A stretch of 64,000 nt of DNA, from the NCBI RefSeq assembly GCF_014207355.1, contig NZ_JACHEF010000003.1, positions 409,763-473,762 of the forward strand. Direction: 5' to 3'. A model generated the notes under the pieces. It saw only the letters and a list, made by a program, of their open reading frames with translations. It had not been told where the DNA came from and made no database searches. The DNA is from Mesorhizobium sangaii. GTDB lineage: Bacteria > Pseudomonadota > Alphaproteobacteria > Rhizobiales > Rhizobiaceae. How positions within the stretch are numbered: the stretch's first letter is position 1; each line of letters starts with the position of its first letter. A program made the translations under genes and the position numbers. Shown in pieces: positions 22,134 to 31,024 of this stretch.

Positions 22134-22403
22134 GGACACCCCTCGGCCCAGGATAAGATTGGGCCTCTTATGCAAGCCGCTATAGGCGAGATGGAAGAGA
22201 TTTGCATTCCGATCGTTCAGGCTCAGTCGCCGGTTCGGCTATTGCGAGACTGGAGCCGCGAGAAGCTCACTCGATTTCAACGGTCGGCGTCGGAGGCGCC
22301 GTAGGGCCCGATTCCCAGGAAAGCATGGGTCTGGCGGGTACCTATACCGTACCTATCGCCAAAATCGGCGATTTTGCTGCGTTGCTAAGTGCTTGAAAAG
22401 ATT
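22134..22403. other. Boundary segment before tRNA-Asn
   Basis: GGCCCAGGATAAGATTGGGCC at 22146-22166 is a weak hairpin after the previous gene. A 44-residue frame at 22170-22304 (MQAAIGEMEEICIPIVQAQ) has no supporting ribosome site. No integrase fragment can be recognised, although this is where an element inserted at the tRNA 3' end would abut. Confidence 0.3.
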
Positions 22404-22478
22404 TGGCTCCCCGGGCCGGATTCGAACCAGCGACCAACCGGTTAACAGCCGGTTGCTCTACCACTGAGCTACCGGGGA
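22404..22478 (-). tRNA. tRNA-Asn (GTT)
   Basis: On the minus strand TCCCCGG pairs with CCGGGGA, followed by discriminator G and an encoded CCA. The D arm GCTC/GAGC, anticodon arm CCGGC-TGTTAAC-CGG type with anticodon GTT, and T arm GGTTCGAATCC are all standard. It faces the accessory patch with its 3' end, the usual orientation for island insertion. Confidence 0.95.
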
Positions 22479-22702
22479 ACAGAGGCTCTCATGTGAGTGG
22501 CGCAGCCTATAGCAAACCCTTTTCCGCTTTGCAAAGAAGCATTTCGCATTTTTCCGAGGCCTTTTCGCTCAGGGGTTTCTCGCAATCGTTCGCGGGTGCC
22601 CTCATATTAGCCGTCTTGCTGGGGATATGGAACCGAAAGCGCGGTTGCGGCTTAGATTCAACGATGCTCCTGAACGGTCAAAAGGGTTAATCTTTCGAGA
22701 CG

Positions 22703-22960
22703 ATGACAGCACAAGACAACCAGATGCCAGCGCGGAAAATCTCGGTTTTCGGGCGCGAGTTCAAAATGCCGCGCTCGCGCGGGCTCAGAATCACCATCGG
22801 CATCGTTCTGACCATCGGCGGCATTCTCGGTTTCCTGCCGATCCTCGGCTTCTGGATGGTGCCGCTCGGATTGCTTGTGCTGTCCTATGAATTCGCCATG
22901 GTCCGCCGCCACCGGCGCCGCTTCGTTGTCTGGTGGGAACGGCGCCGTCGACCGGATTGA
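22703..22960 (+). CDS. Small inner-membrane protein (PGPGW-family-like)
   Basis: 85 residues with two close hydrophobic segments (GLRITIGIVLTIGGILGFL and ILGFWMVPLGLLVLSYEFA) and a basic C-terminus (VRRHRRRF, WWERRRRP). The spacing of the two helices and the GLLVLSYEF motif resemble the small PGPGW-type membrane proteins. The PGPGW signature itself is absent, so the family link is tentative. Role unknown. Confidence 0.6.
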   Translation: MTAQDNQMPARKISVFGREFKMPRSRGLRITIGIVLTIGGILGFLPILGFWMVPLGLLVLSYEFAMVRRHRRRFVVWWERRRRPD

Positions 22961-22978
22961 GGCCGACAGCGCGCGGCC

Positions 22979-23185
22979 TCAGCGGCCGGCGTGCTCTTCC
23001 AGCGCTTCGCGGATCTGCTTGAGAATCGCAGCCGCCGAGGCGAGCTTTGCCCGGTCATGCGGCAACAGGCTGCTCGCACTGCCGATGCACAGGCGGTCGA
23101 TGGCGTAGCGCAAAAGCTCTTCGCACTGCGGCAGCGACAGGCCGGATGCCGCATTCTTGCCCTTTGCCGCCATTGTCCAACGCAT
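22979..23185 (-). CDS. Hypothetical 68-residue protein
   Basis: The ATG at 23185 follows GGGAGA by six bases on the coding strand. A soluble helical protein (LPQCEELLRYAIDRLCIG, DRAKLASAAAILKQIREAL). It converges with the small membrane gene. I recognise it only as a conserved-looking rhizobial orphan; no function is proposed. Confidence 0.55.
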   Translation of the reverse strand: MRWTMAAKGKNAASGLSLPQCEELLRYAIDRLCIGSASSLLPHDRAKLASAAAILKQIREALEEHAGR

Positions 23186-23410
23186 GGCATGTCTCCCGGC
23201 GTGTCCAACGTATGGGCTGCTGAATAAGTTTCTTCCGGCGTTGAGCCATGCTTAACGAGCAGCTAACGTATCGTCGTGAGGCCCGGGCTCGGGATTTGGC
23301 GGGATGCTGCCCAAACCGGCGAGAGGAAACCGTTCGGAATGCACGGGTGGCCGCTTGACGGCATTTTCGCCGCAACCTATTGGAACCGGGTGGAACGCCG
23401 GGAGCAATGA

Positions 23411-23484
23411 GGCCTCGTGGCGGAGTGGTTACGCAGAGGACTGCAAATCCTTGCACCCCGGTTCGATTCCGGGCGAGGCCTCCA
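23411..23484 (+). tRNA. tRNA-Cys (GCA)
   Basis: GGCCTCG pairs with CGAGGCC, followed by discriminator T and CCA. The anticodon arm GAGGA-CTGCAAA-TCCTT contains anticodon GCA. The T arm CCCGG-TTCGATT-CCGGG is complete. The variable loop is short, as is usual for this tRNA. Confidence 0.96.
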
Positions 23485-23573
23485 ATGCCCGGGCCCCGCG
23501 CACCAGCGCTGGGGCCTGAAGTTCCGATCGTAATGAACCGCGGTTCTGGCGCGGCAAGCGGATTGGTTGGAAC

Positions 23574-24242
23574 ATGAGCGCTGATTTCTCCGAGCTTCGC
23601 GTCAAGATGGTCGACGGCCAGGTTCGCACCACCGATGTGACCAGCGCGCCATTGCTCGAAGCGATGCTTGTCGTGCCGAGGGAAATCTTTGTCGGCGCCG
23701 ACCAGCGCGATCTCGCCTATATCGACGAGGACATCCGCATTGCCGCCGGCGCGGACGGCGCGCGCTATCTCATGGAAGCCTCGCCGCTGGCCAAGCTCAT
23801 GCAACTGGCCGAGATCAGCCCGGCCGATTCGGCGCTCGATGTCGGCTGCGGCACCGGCTATGCCTCGGCTATCCTGTCTCGGCTCGCGAAGTCCGTTGTG
23901 GCGCTCGAAAGCGATTCGGCGCTGGCCGATACCGCCAGATCGACGCTTTCATCGCTCGGCTGCGGCAATGTGACCGTTGTCCAGGGGGCGTTGCCGCAAG
24001 GACATGCCGCCCACGCGCCCTACGACGTCATCTTCATCGGCGGCAGCGTCGCGGATGTGCCGGCCCCGCTGCTCGACCAGCTTGCCGAAGGCGGCCGACT
24101 CGTCGCCGTCGAAGGCCAGGGCAATTCCGGCGTGGCCCGGCTTTTTTTTAAAGCGGGGGGGGTTGTAACCGGAAGACGCGCATTTAATGCGGCAATTAAG
24201 CCACTACCGGGGTTTGAACGTATTCGCGCCTTCGAATTCTGA
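23574..24242 (+). CDS. Protein-L-isoaspartate O-methyltransferase family protein
   Basis: A 222-residue SAM-dependent methyltransferase of the PCMT family: LRVKMVDGQVRT at the N-terminus, SAM motif I ALDVGCGTGYASAILSRLA, and PYDVIFIGGSVADVP for the later post-motif. The family repairs isoaspartyl residues in aged proteins, but several rhizobial relatives lie next to tolC and may have another substrate. It ends shortly before tolC in the same direction. A second family member lies at 51039 next to surE. Confidence 0.88.
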   Translation: MSADFSELRVKMVDGQVRTTDVTSAPLLEAMLVVPREIFVGADQRDLAYIDEDIRIAAGADGARYLMEASPLAKLMQLAEISPADSALDVGCGTGYASAILSRLAKSVVALESDSALADTARSTLSSLGCGNVTVVQGALPQGHAAHAPYDVIFIGGSVADVPAPLLDQLAEGGRLVAVEGQGNSGVARLFFKAGGVVTGRRAFNAAIKPLPGFERIRAFEF

Positions 24243-24422
24243 ATGATTTTGCCTTGCAGGATAGGCGTTGTCATGGTCGCTTGTGTTTGAAATCGTTGCT
24301 GATCCGCAAAACTGGGGGCACTTTGGGGCTGAGCAGCAGGGAACATTGAACACGCGGCGCCGGCTGCTCAAGAAGGAGAAGCCGGTGTGGCGTGGTTCCC
24401 ATGGACAACGAATGAGGGATAC

Positions 24423-25814
24423 ATGGTCCTGCCTATACGCAAGAGTCTTTTCGCCGCCGTCCTCGTTTCCGCGACCGCGCTTTCTCCATTCTCGGCCTCG
24501 GCGGAATCCATCCTTGGTGCGCTGGCAAAGGCCTATCAGTACAATTCTTCGCTGAATTCGGCCCGGGCCGGCGTCCGCGTCACCGACGAGAGCGTCGCCA
24601 TCGCCAAGTCTGGATGGCGCCCGACCATCAACGGGTCGGCGGACATCGACTATTCCAGCAGCCATCTCAACGGCACGAACTCAAGCGTGCGGCTGACCAC
24701 CGGCAATTTTGGCGTCCAGATCAATCAGACGCTGTTCGACGGTTTTCAGACCAGGAACAATGTCGCCGCCGCCGAAGCGCAGGTCCGCGCTTCTGTCGAA
24801 ACCCTGCGCAACACGGAAGAGAACACCCTGTTCAGCGCGGCACAGGCGTATATGAACGTGATTCGCGACCGCCAGATCGCCGTGTTGACCGAGCAGAACC
24901 TGCAATTCCTGACCGAGACGGCGCGCGCGGCGCGTTCGCGTTTTGAGGTTGGTGAAGGGACGCGTACCGACGTCGCGCAGGCCGACGCTTCGCGGGCCGC
25001 CGCCGTGGCATCGTTGAGCGCCGCCCGTGCGCAAGCGCTGGCCAGTGCCGCAAGCTATCGCCAGATCGTCGGCGACGAACCGGGCAAGCTCAAAGCCGCT
25101 TCCCCGGTGGCAAAGCTGTTGCCGTCGAGCCTCTCAGCTGCCGTCGAGGTGGCCGCGAACGAGCACCCGGCCATCCTTGCCACCCAGCATCTGGTCGACG
25201 CTGCCGCGTTTTCGGTGAAGTCGGCCGAAGGCGCGCTGCTGCCGCAGCTGACTGCAAGCGCGGGTGTTTCGAGCGCTTATCGCAACACTGTACCGGGCGC
25301 CTTCGCGTCGCAGGACGGCACCACCAATTCGGCCAACATCGGTGCAACGCTGAGCATCCCGATCTATTCCGGTGGCCGTAAATCGGCGATCGTGCGCCAG
25401 GACAAGGAATCGCTCAGCCAGGCCCGCATCGAGGTCGACGTCAGCCGCGACCAGGTGCGCCAGGCCGTCACCGCCGCCTGGACCGAGTACACTGCCGCGC
25501 AGCAACAGGTCACGGCCAACAGGCAAGTGATCGAGGCCGCGAAGCTGGCACTGAGCGGCGTCATCGAAGAACGCAATGTCGGCCAGCGCACCACGCTCGA
25601 TGTCCTCAACGCACAGGCGACGGTCATCACCGCCGAGATCAACCAGGCCGGCTTTGAACATGATGTGGTGGTGGCGAGCTACGCCATCCTGCAGGCGACT
25701 GGCCGCCTGTCCGTCGACCGCCTTGGCTTGCAGGTGACGAAGTACAGACCTGAAGAGCACTACAACGCGGTCAAGGACAAATGGATCGGCCTGCGCACGC
25801 CGGACGGCCGCTGA
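24423..25814 (+). CDS. tolC: TolC-family outer-membrane efflux protein
   Basis: 463 residues read from the ATG at 24423, which follows GAGGG and begins the signal peptide (LFAAVLVSATALSPFSASA). Two repeated OEP halves are visible: an early SAQAYMNVIRDRQI and a later ERNVGQRTTLDVLNAQ, the conserved periplasmic helix motif. TolC forms the trimeric outer-membrane duct for type I secretion and RND efflux. No membrane-fusion or inner-membrane pump gene is adjacent, so it probably serves several systems. The upstream frame at 24387 adds residues that would disrupt the signal peptide. Confidence 0.93.
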   Translation: MVLPIRKSLFAAVLVSATALSPFSASAESILGALAKAYQYNSSLNSARAGVRVTDESVAIAKSGWRPTINGSADIDYSSSHLNGTNSSVRLTTGNFGVQINQTLFDGFQTRNNVAAAEAQVRASVETLRNTEENTLFSAAQAYMNVIRDRQIAVLTEQNLQFLTETARAARSRFEVGEGTRTDVAQADASRAAAVASLSAARAQALASAASYRQIVGDEPGKLKAASPVAKLLPSSLSAAVEVAANEHPAILATQHLVDAAAFSVKSAEGALLPQLTASAGVSSAYRNTVPGAFASQDGTTNSANIGATLSIPIYSGGRKSAIVRQDKESLSQARIEVDVSRDQVRQAVTAAWTEYTAAQQQVTANRQVIEAAKLALSGVIEERNVGQRTTLDVLNAQATVITAEINQAGFEHDVVVASYAILQATGRLSVDRLGLQVTKYRPEEHYNAVKDKWIGLRTPDGR

Positions 25815-26029
25815 GAGTTTCGGCCCGGACTTTTCGGTCCTCCTGCCTGAGCTAGCTCTTCGGCCTCGCTGCCCATCGTTCGGGGTCTGGTCTAATCTGT
25901 TGAAATCCCACAAGTCCCCAGATTGGGGATTCTCGTGCGGCGATCCGTCGGTTACGCTGTCGTCATGATTCGATCCGGCCTTGCCGGAGCGGAAATCTGC
26001 AACGGGTCACAAGGGCGGCGGATGTGACG

Positions 26030-26884
26030 ATGGCAACGGCAAGCAGCGCACAGCGCGAACCTTCCATGGAAGAGATACTGGCTTCCATCAGGAGGATCAT
26101 CGAGGACAGCGACGGCGGCCGCAAGCAGCCGGGCGACGCCGATGAGCTGCGCCAGGATCTGGAGCCGGCAGCGAGCGCCGGTGCAGTTGCCGACGTCGAG
26201 GCATTTCGAGCCGACCTGCAGGCCGCCCCAGAGGTCAAGAAGCCGGTGACGCTGGCGGAAGTCCAGGCACAAATGCCGGCCGTCGAGCCGGTGATCGCGC
26301 GGATGGAAACGCCGATGCGCCCGGAGCCCACCCCGGCAAAGCCATCGATGACACTTGCAGAAGTCAGCGCCCGGGTCGCTGCCGAGCCGACGCCGCCGGT
26401 CATGGCCGACGCGCCGGCAGTGCGTCCTATCGCCGACGCGCCGGCAGTCCGTCCTGCCGCCGACGCCCCCGTTGCCGATTGGCGGCGCGATATCGCCGCC
26501 GTCGGCGAGCAGGCCAAAGCTGTGCCCGACAAAAGCGAGGCCCGCATGCCGGTAGTCGAACCGCCGATGGAAACTGCAAGAGACGAACCGATTGCCCAAG
26601 CAGCCGCCGAGCCGGCTCATCCAGGCGCAGGCGTGGCGCGACCGGCCGCGGCCAGCGACGCGCCACGTCCGGCCATCGTTTCCGAGCACACGGGCCGGCA
26701 GGTTGCCGCCGCCTTTGGCGAGCTTTCCGATGCGTTTGCCAGCCGCAGCAAGAAGACATTCGACGAGATGGCCGAAGAGATGCTGCGGCCGATGCTGCAG
26801 GATTGGCTCGACAACAACCTGCCGACACTGGTCGAAAGGCTGGTGCGGGAGGAAATCGAGCGCGTGGCGCGCGGGGCGCAGTAA
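26030..26884 (+). CDS. popZ: Polar organizing protein PopZ homologue (DUF2497)
   Basis: 284 residues. It has the signature N-terminal helix EPSMEEILASIRRIIED, a long proline-, alanine- and acid-rich disordered middle with repeated APAVRPI/AADAP units, and the conserved C-terminal helices MAEEMLRPMLQDWLDNNLP, then LVERLVREEIERVAR. These end regions define the PopZ family, which self-assembles at the cell pole and tethers the ParB-parS complex. The location directly upstream of valS agrees with the order I know from alphaproteobacteria. A GTG six bases earlier is an alternative start. Confidence 0.92.
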   Translation: MATASSAQREPSMEEILASIRRIIEDSDGGRKQPGDADELRQDLEPAASAGAVADVEAFRADLQAAPEVKKPVTLAEVQAQMPAVEPVIARMETPMRPEPTPAKPSMTLAEVSARVAAEPTPPVMADAPAVRPIADAPAVRPAADAPVADWRRDIAAVGEQAKAVPDKSEARMPVVEPPMETARDEPIAQAAAEPAHPGAGVARPAAASDAPRPAIVSEHTGRQVAAAFGELSDAFASRSKKTFDEMAEEMLRPMLQDWLDNNLPTLVERLVREEIERVARGAQ

Positions 26885-26906
26885 TCTCTTTTAACAATCA
26901 CCCTCG

Positions 26907-26933
26907 AAACGCCGCCCGTGAGGCGGCGTTTTT
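26907..26933 (+). terminator. Intrinsic terminator after popZ
   Basis: AAACGCCGCC (26907-26916) and GGCGGCGTTT (26922-26931) form a perfect stem followed by more T residues. It lies between convergent popZ and the glyoxalase-like gene and may serve both strands. Confidence 0.85.
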
Positions 26934-26943
26934 GTCGATGAGG

Positions 26944-27576
26944 TCAGCTCGGGCTGGTCGCGAAGCAAATGAGGTTGCCGTCGGGATCCCTGACGATGAA
27001 CGTGCGGGCGCCCCAGGGTTCGGTTCGCAATGTCTGGTGGAACGGGGCCATGGCCGCCTGATACTCCAGGAACAGCGCCTTTACGTTGTCTAGTATGACG
27101 GTCGCCGCCAGCAGGTCATCGGTCGAATTGGCGGCTAATGGCGGCTTGTCGACATGGCGCAGGTTGAGCCTTGCGCCATCGCGGATGATCTGTGCGTAGA
27201 AGGGCGGCTCGCCATAGGTGAAGCGCGTCTCGAAGCCGAGCTTTTGCCGGTAGAAATCACAGGCAGCTCCAATATCGGAGACAAAGAGCTGCGGTTCGGC
27301 AAGGGCGAGGAACGGCTTTGCGGCGTCTGTTGCTGCACGATCGGTCACGGTTTGAAGGCCTTCCTTCAGCGCCTGCCAGCTCTCGAAACCTGACTTCCTG
27401 GCGACGAGTTCCTGGGCATCGGCAAGCTTGAAGCCGTGATCGAGGATCTGGCTGTCGCTGAGATCGCGAAAACGCGGCAAGAGCCATCCAATCACAGCGG
27501 CGACGGGATAATACCGCTCGCGGTGCCATTTGAGATAGAGCTTGGCCTGCTTCTTGTGGTGTTCGAGGGTCGGCAT
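26944..27576 (-). CDS. VOC/glyoxalase-superfamily protein with N-terminal extension
   Basis: 210 residues. The first 80 form a helical extension (HHKKQAKLYLKWHRERYYP, LADAQELVARKSGFESWQAL) like the small domain found on several ankyrin and glyoxalase proteins. Residues 90-210 are a VOC domain: FVSDIGAACDFYRQKLGFE, ARLNLRHVDKPP and the typical end AWGARTFIVRDPDGNLICF. Glyoxalase and bleomycin-resistance proteins share this fold; the metal ligands and substrate are not certain. It converges on popZ. Confidence 0.83.
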   Translation of the reverse strand: MPTLEHHKKQAKLYLKWHRERYYPVAAVIGWLLPRFRDLSDSQILDHGFKLADAQELVARKSGFESWQALKEGLQTVTDRAATDAAKPFLALAEPQLFVSDIGAACDFYRQKLGFETRFTYGEPPFYAQIIRDGARLNLRHVDKPPLAANSTDDLLAATVILDNVKALFLEYQAAMAPFHQTLRTEPWGARTFIVRDPDGNLICFATSPS

Positions 27577-27883
27577 CGGCGCATTGCGGGGTTGAGGTGG
27601 CGTAGGCGGGCAATGCCCCTCCGGCCGGAAGCCGATGCGCCCTACAGCAGCGTTGGCATCGTATTGTGGTGGCCTCTGCCGGTCAAGGCGCGAGCGCTAC
27701 GGCTTTTCCCGAGCAACAGGCACCTGCCAATCTGATCGATGGAGCGCAAGTGGGTCTCCTTGACCTGATCCAGGCCGTATCTATTTGACGTTGAGGTTCC
27801 GAGGCAGCCCCTGCGGTTGACTTGGCCAAAACCTTCCGATTTACACCGGACCAGCAAAACCCGACAGCGCGGACCATTTTCCC
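27577..27883. other. Intergenic region upstream of valS
   Basis: 307 bases between divergent genes. No T-box or other named riboswitch is recognised, and no small frame has a ribosome site. It should contain the promoters of valS and of the glyoxalase-like gene. Confidence 0.3.
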
Positions 27884-30667
27884 ATGCTTGAAAAGACCTA
27901 CGACGCAAAAACCGTCGAGCCGAAGATCGCCAAAGTCTGGGAAGAGGCCGACGCTTTCCGCGCCGGCGCCGGGGCCGAGGAGGGGGCGGAAGCCTTCACC
28001 ATCGTCATCCCGCCGCCGAACGTGACCGGCTCGCTGCATATGGGCCACGCGCTCAACAACACGCTGCAGGACATATTGGTGCGCTTCGAGCGCATGCGCG
28101 GCAAGAACGTGCTGTGGCAGCCGGGCATGGACCATGCCGGCATCGCCACGCAGATGGTGGTCGAGCGCCAGCTGATGGAAAAGCAGATCCACCGCCGCGA
28201 CCTGACGCGCGAGCAGTTCATCGAGAAAGTGTGGGAGTGGAAGGACGAATCGGGCGGGGCGATCTTCAACCAGCTGAAGCGGCTCGGCGCCTCCGCCGAC
28301 TGGTCACGCGAACGCTTCACCATGGACGAGGGCCTGTCCAAGGCGGTGCTCGAAGTGTTCGTCACGCTCTACAAGGAAGGGCTGATCTACAAGGACAAGC
28401 GCCTTGTGAACTGGGATCCCAAGCTGCTCACCGCGATCTCCGATCTCGAGGTCGAGCAGCACGAGGTCAACGGCAATCTCTGGCACTTCCGCTATCCCAT
28501 CGAGGGCGAGGTCTTCGACCCGGAAAATCCGAAAACCTTCATCACCGTGGCGACGACGCGCCCCGAAACGATGCTGGGCGACACCGCCGTCGCCGTGCAC
28601 CCTGATGACGAGCGTTTCCGGCATCTGGTTGGGAAGAACATCGTCCTGCCGATCGTCGGCCGCAAGATCCCGGTGGTGGCGGATGAGTACTCCGATCCGG
28701 AGAAGGGCTCTGGCGCGGTCAAGATCACGCCCGCACACGACTTCAACGATTTCGAGGTCGGCAAGCGCCACAAGCTGCCGGCGATCAATATCCTCACCGT
28801 CGAGGCGGCGATAAGCCTCAAGGACAATGAGGATTTTCTCGCCGGTCTCGAGGTGACGCCGGAGCGGCAGGCAGTCTGGGATGAACTCAATGGCCTCGAT
28901 CGCTTCGTCGCGCGCAAGAAGGTCGTCGAGCTGATGGAAGAAGGCGGCTTCCTGGAAAAGGTCGAACCGCATCGCCACGCGGTGCCGCACGGCGACCGCG
29001 GCGGCGTGCCGATCGAGCCGTTCCTGACCGAGCAGTGGTATGCCAACGCGGCGGAACTGGCCAAGCCGGCGATCGCCTCGGTGCGCGAGGGGCGAACCAA
29101 TTTCGTGCCGAAGAACTGGGAGAAGACCTATTTCGACTGGATGGAAAACATCCAGCCCTGGTGCATCTCGCGCCAGCTGTGGTGGGGTCACCAGATTCCG
29201 GCCTGGTATGGGCCGGACGGGCGTGTCTTTGTCGAAAAGACCGAAGAAGAAGCGCTGGGTGCGGCGATCGAATATTATCTGGCGTTGGAAGGGCCATGGA
29301 AGGCCTGGGTCGAAGACAAGCTCGAGAACTTCAAGCCGGGCGAGATCCTGATCCGCGACGAGGACGTGCTCGATACCTGGTTTTCGTCGGCGCTGTGGCC
29401 GTTCTCGACGTTGGGCTGGCCCGATGAGACGCCCGAGCTGAAGACCTACTACCAGACCGACGTGCTGGTCACCGGCTTCGACATCATCTTCTTCTGGGTC
29501 GCCCGCATGATGATGATGGGCCTGCATTTCATGGACGAGGAGCCGTTCCACACCGTCTATGTCCATGCGCTGGTGCGCGACAAGAACGGGCAGAAGATGT
29601 CGAAGTCGAAAGGCAACGCCATCGATCCGCTCGACCTCATCGACGAATACGGCGCCGACGCGTTGCGTTTCACCCTGACGGTCATGGCGGCGCAAGGCCG
29701 CGACGTGAAGCTCGATCCGTCGCGCATCGCCGGCTACCGCAATTTCGGCACCAAGCTGTGGAATGCGACGCGCTTTGCCGAGATGAACGAAGTCGCGCGC
29801 AATGACGATTTCTGGCTTAACGATGCCAAGCTTGCGGTCAACCGCTGGATCCTCACCGAACTGACGCGGGCGGCGCGTGAGATCACGGACGGCATCACCT
29901 CATACCGTTTCAACGAGGCGGCCGGTGCCGCCTACCGGTTTGTCTGGAACCTGTTCTGCGACTGGTACCTGGAACTGCTGAAGCCGGTGTTCATGGGCAC
30001 GGACGAGGCGGCAAAAGCCGAAAGCCGTGCCTGCGTCGCCTTCGTGCTCGACGAGATCTACAAGCTCTTGCATCCGATGATGCCGTTCATGACCGAGGAA
30101 CTGTGGGCGCAGACGGCTGGCGAAGGCAAGGAACGCGCCTCGCTGCTGTGCCATGCAGCGTGGCCGTCGCCGGATTTCGAGGACACAGAGGCTGCCGCCG
30201 ACATCAACTGGCTGGTCGATCTCGTCTCCGGCATCCGCTCGGTGCGCTCGGAGATGAACGTGCCGCCGGCGGCGATCGCGCCGCTGGTGGTGGTCGGCGC
30301 CAACGAGGTGACCCGGGAACGGCTCGTTCGCGAGGACTCGGCGATCAAGCGGCTGGCGCGGGTCGGCGACATCTCGCTGGCCGATGTCGCCCCAAAAGGC
30401 TCGGCGCAGATCGTGCTCAACGAGGCGACGATCTGCCTGCCGCTTGGCAGCCTGATCGATCTCGCCGCCGAAGCGGCACGGCTGCAGAAGGAACTGGCCA
30501 AGGTGACCGAAGAAATCGCGCGCCTGCACAAGAAGCTGTCGAACGAAAGATTCGTCGCCAGTGCGCCGGCCGAGATCGTCGATGCCGAGCGTGAAAAGCT
30601 CGCTGAGTACCGCGACGCGCAGGACAAGCTTTCGGTGGCGTTGACGAGGGTTCGCGACGCCGGTTGA
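27884..30667 (+). CDS. valS: Valyl-tRNA synthetase
   Basis: 927 residues, normal for bacterial ValRS. It charges tRNA-Val with valine and edits mis-charged threonine. The class I HIGH site appears as PNVTGSLHMGHAL near residue 45. The CP1 editing domain includes TTRPETMLGDTAVAVHPDD. The KMSKS loop is GQKMSKSKGNAIDP. The C-terminal coiled coil is EAARLQKELAKVTEEIARLH. The start at 27884 gives MLEKTYDAKTVEPKI, the usual beginning of alphaproteobacterial ValS. Confidence 0.98.
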   Translation: MLEKTYDAKTVEPKIAKVWEEADAFRAGAGAEEGAEAFTIVIPPPNVTGSLHMGHALNNTLQDILVRFERMRGKNVLWQPGMDHAGIATQMVVERQLMEKQIHRRDLTREQFIEKVWEWKDESGGAIFNQLKRLGASADWSRERFTMDEGLSKAVLEVFVTLYKEGLIYKDKRLVNWDPKLLTAISDLEVEQHEVNGNLWHFRYPIEGEVFDPENPKTFITVATTRPETMLGDTAVAVHPDDERFRHLVGKNIVLPIVGRKIPVVADEYSDPEKGSGAVKITPAHDFNDFEVGKRHKLPAINILTVEAAISLKDNEDFLAGLEVTPERQAVWDELNGLDRFVARKKVVELMEEGGFLEKVEPHRHAVPHGDRGGVPIEPFLTEQWYANAAELAKPAIASVREGRTNFVPKNWEKTYFDWMENIQPWCISRQLWWGHQIPAWYGPDGRVFVEKTEEEALGAAIEYYLALEGPWKAWVEDKLENFKPGEILIRDEDVLDTWFSSALWPFSTLGWPDETPELKTYYQTDVLVTGFDIIFFWVARMMMMGLHFMDEEPFHTVYVHALVRDKNGQKMSKSKGNAIDPLDLIDEYGADALRFTLTVMAAQGRDVKLDPSRIAGYRNFGTKLWNATRFAEMNEVARNDDFWLNDAKLAVNRWILTELTRAAREITDGITSYRFNEAAGAAYRFVWNLFCDWYLELLKPVFMGTDEAAKAESRACVAFVLDEIYKLLHPMMPFMTEELWAQTAGEGKERASLLCHAAWPSPDFEDTEAAADINWLVDLVSGIRSVRSEMNVPPAAIAPLVVVGANEVTRERLVREDSAIKRLARVGDISLADVAPKGSAQIVLNEATICLPLGSLIDLAAEAARLQKELAKVTEEIARLHKKLSNERFVASAPAEIVDAEREKLAEYRDAQDKLSVALTRVRDAG

Positions 30668-30766
30668 GGGTAGATTCGTTGCCCTTCGGCGGCTTCGAAA
30701 TCGGACCTTTTTGCCTGCAAAATAGGCATTCCGCTGCGTTAATGTTGACGTAAACGGAAAGTTTTA

Positions 30767-30798
30767 GCCCCATTGTTGCCATAATGTAACAATGGGGC
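30767..30798. promoter_or_regulatory. Perfect 11-base inverted repeat upstream of FadL-type gene
   Basis: GCCCCATTGTT (30767-30777) and AACAATGGGGC (30788-30798) flank GCCATAATGT. There is no T-run, so it is more likely an operator or a 5' structure than a terminator for valS. The surrounding 30668-31024 gap holds no gene but has several T-rich runs. Confidence 0.5.
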
Positions 30799-31024
30799 CC
30801 TGGACTCCCAAAAACATATATTTTTGAGCCTTTTGGGCGGGTTTTTCTCGCGTTTTGAGGGCGACACACACTCCGGAGGCGGCTTTTTGGCCTAACGGCA
30901 GTGGCTTGTTTTGTGTCGAAAATGCGCGTGGCGAACATGTACATGTACGCCGCATGAATTCGTTATTGCACCGTTAACCTGAATTGGTTCTAGCTTGCCG
31001 CACTCGAATTCGGGGAGGACATTT

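Noticed and set aside
22202..22396. Plus-strand frame ending just before tRNA-Asn as an integrase fragment
   Set aside because: No tyrosine recombinase motif (R..H..R..Y) can be seen and the frame has no ribosome site.
5884..22403. Prophage
   Set aside because: No capsid, terminase, portal, tail, integrase or lysis gene is recognisable; XRE and small orphan genes alone do not justify the call.
23055..23804. 249-codon minus-strand frame crossing the tRNA-Cys gene
   Set aside because: A protein gene cannot overlap the tRNA and the start of the methyltransferase gene with conserved motifs; it is a shadow frame.
24387..24422. Upstream start for TolC
   Set aside because: It would place twelve polar residues ahead of the signal peptide; the ATG at 24423 has its own GAGGG site.
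27577..27883. T-box or other riboswitch before valS
   Set aside because: No T-box sequence, specifier stem or antiterminator was found; T-boxes are also rare in alphaproteobacteria.
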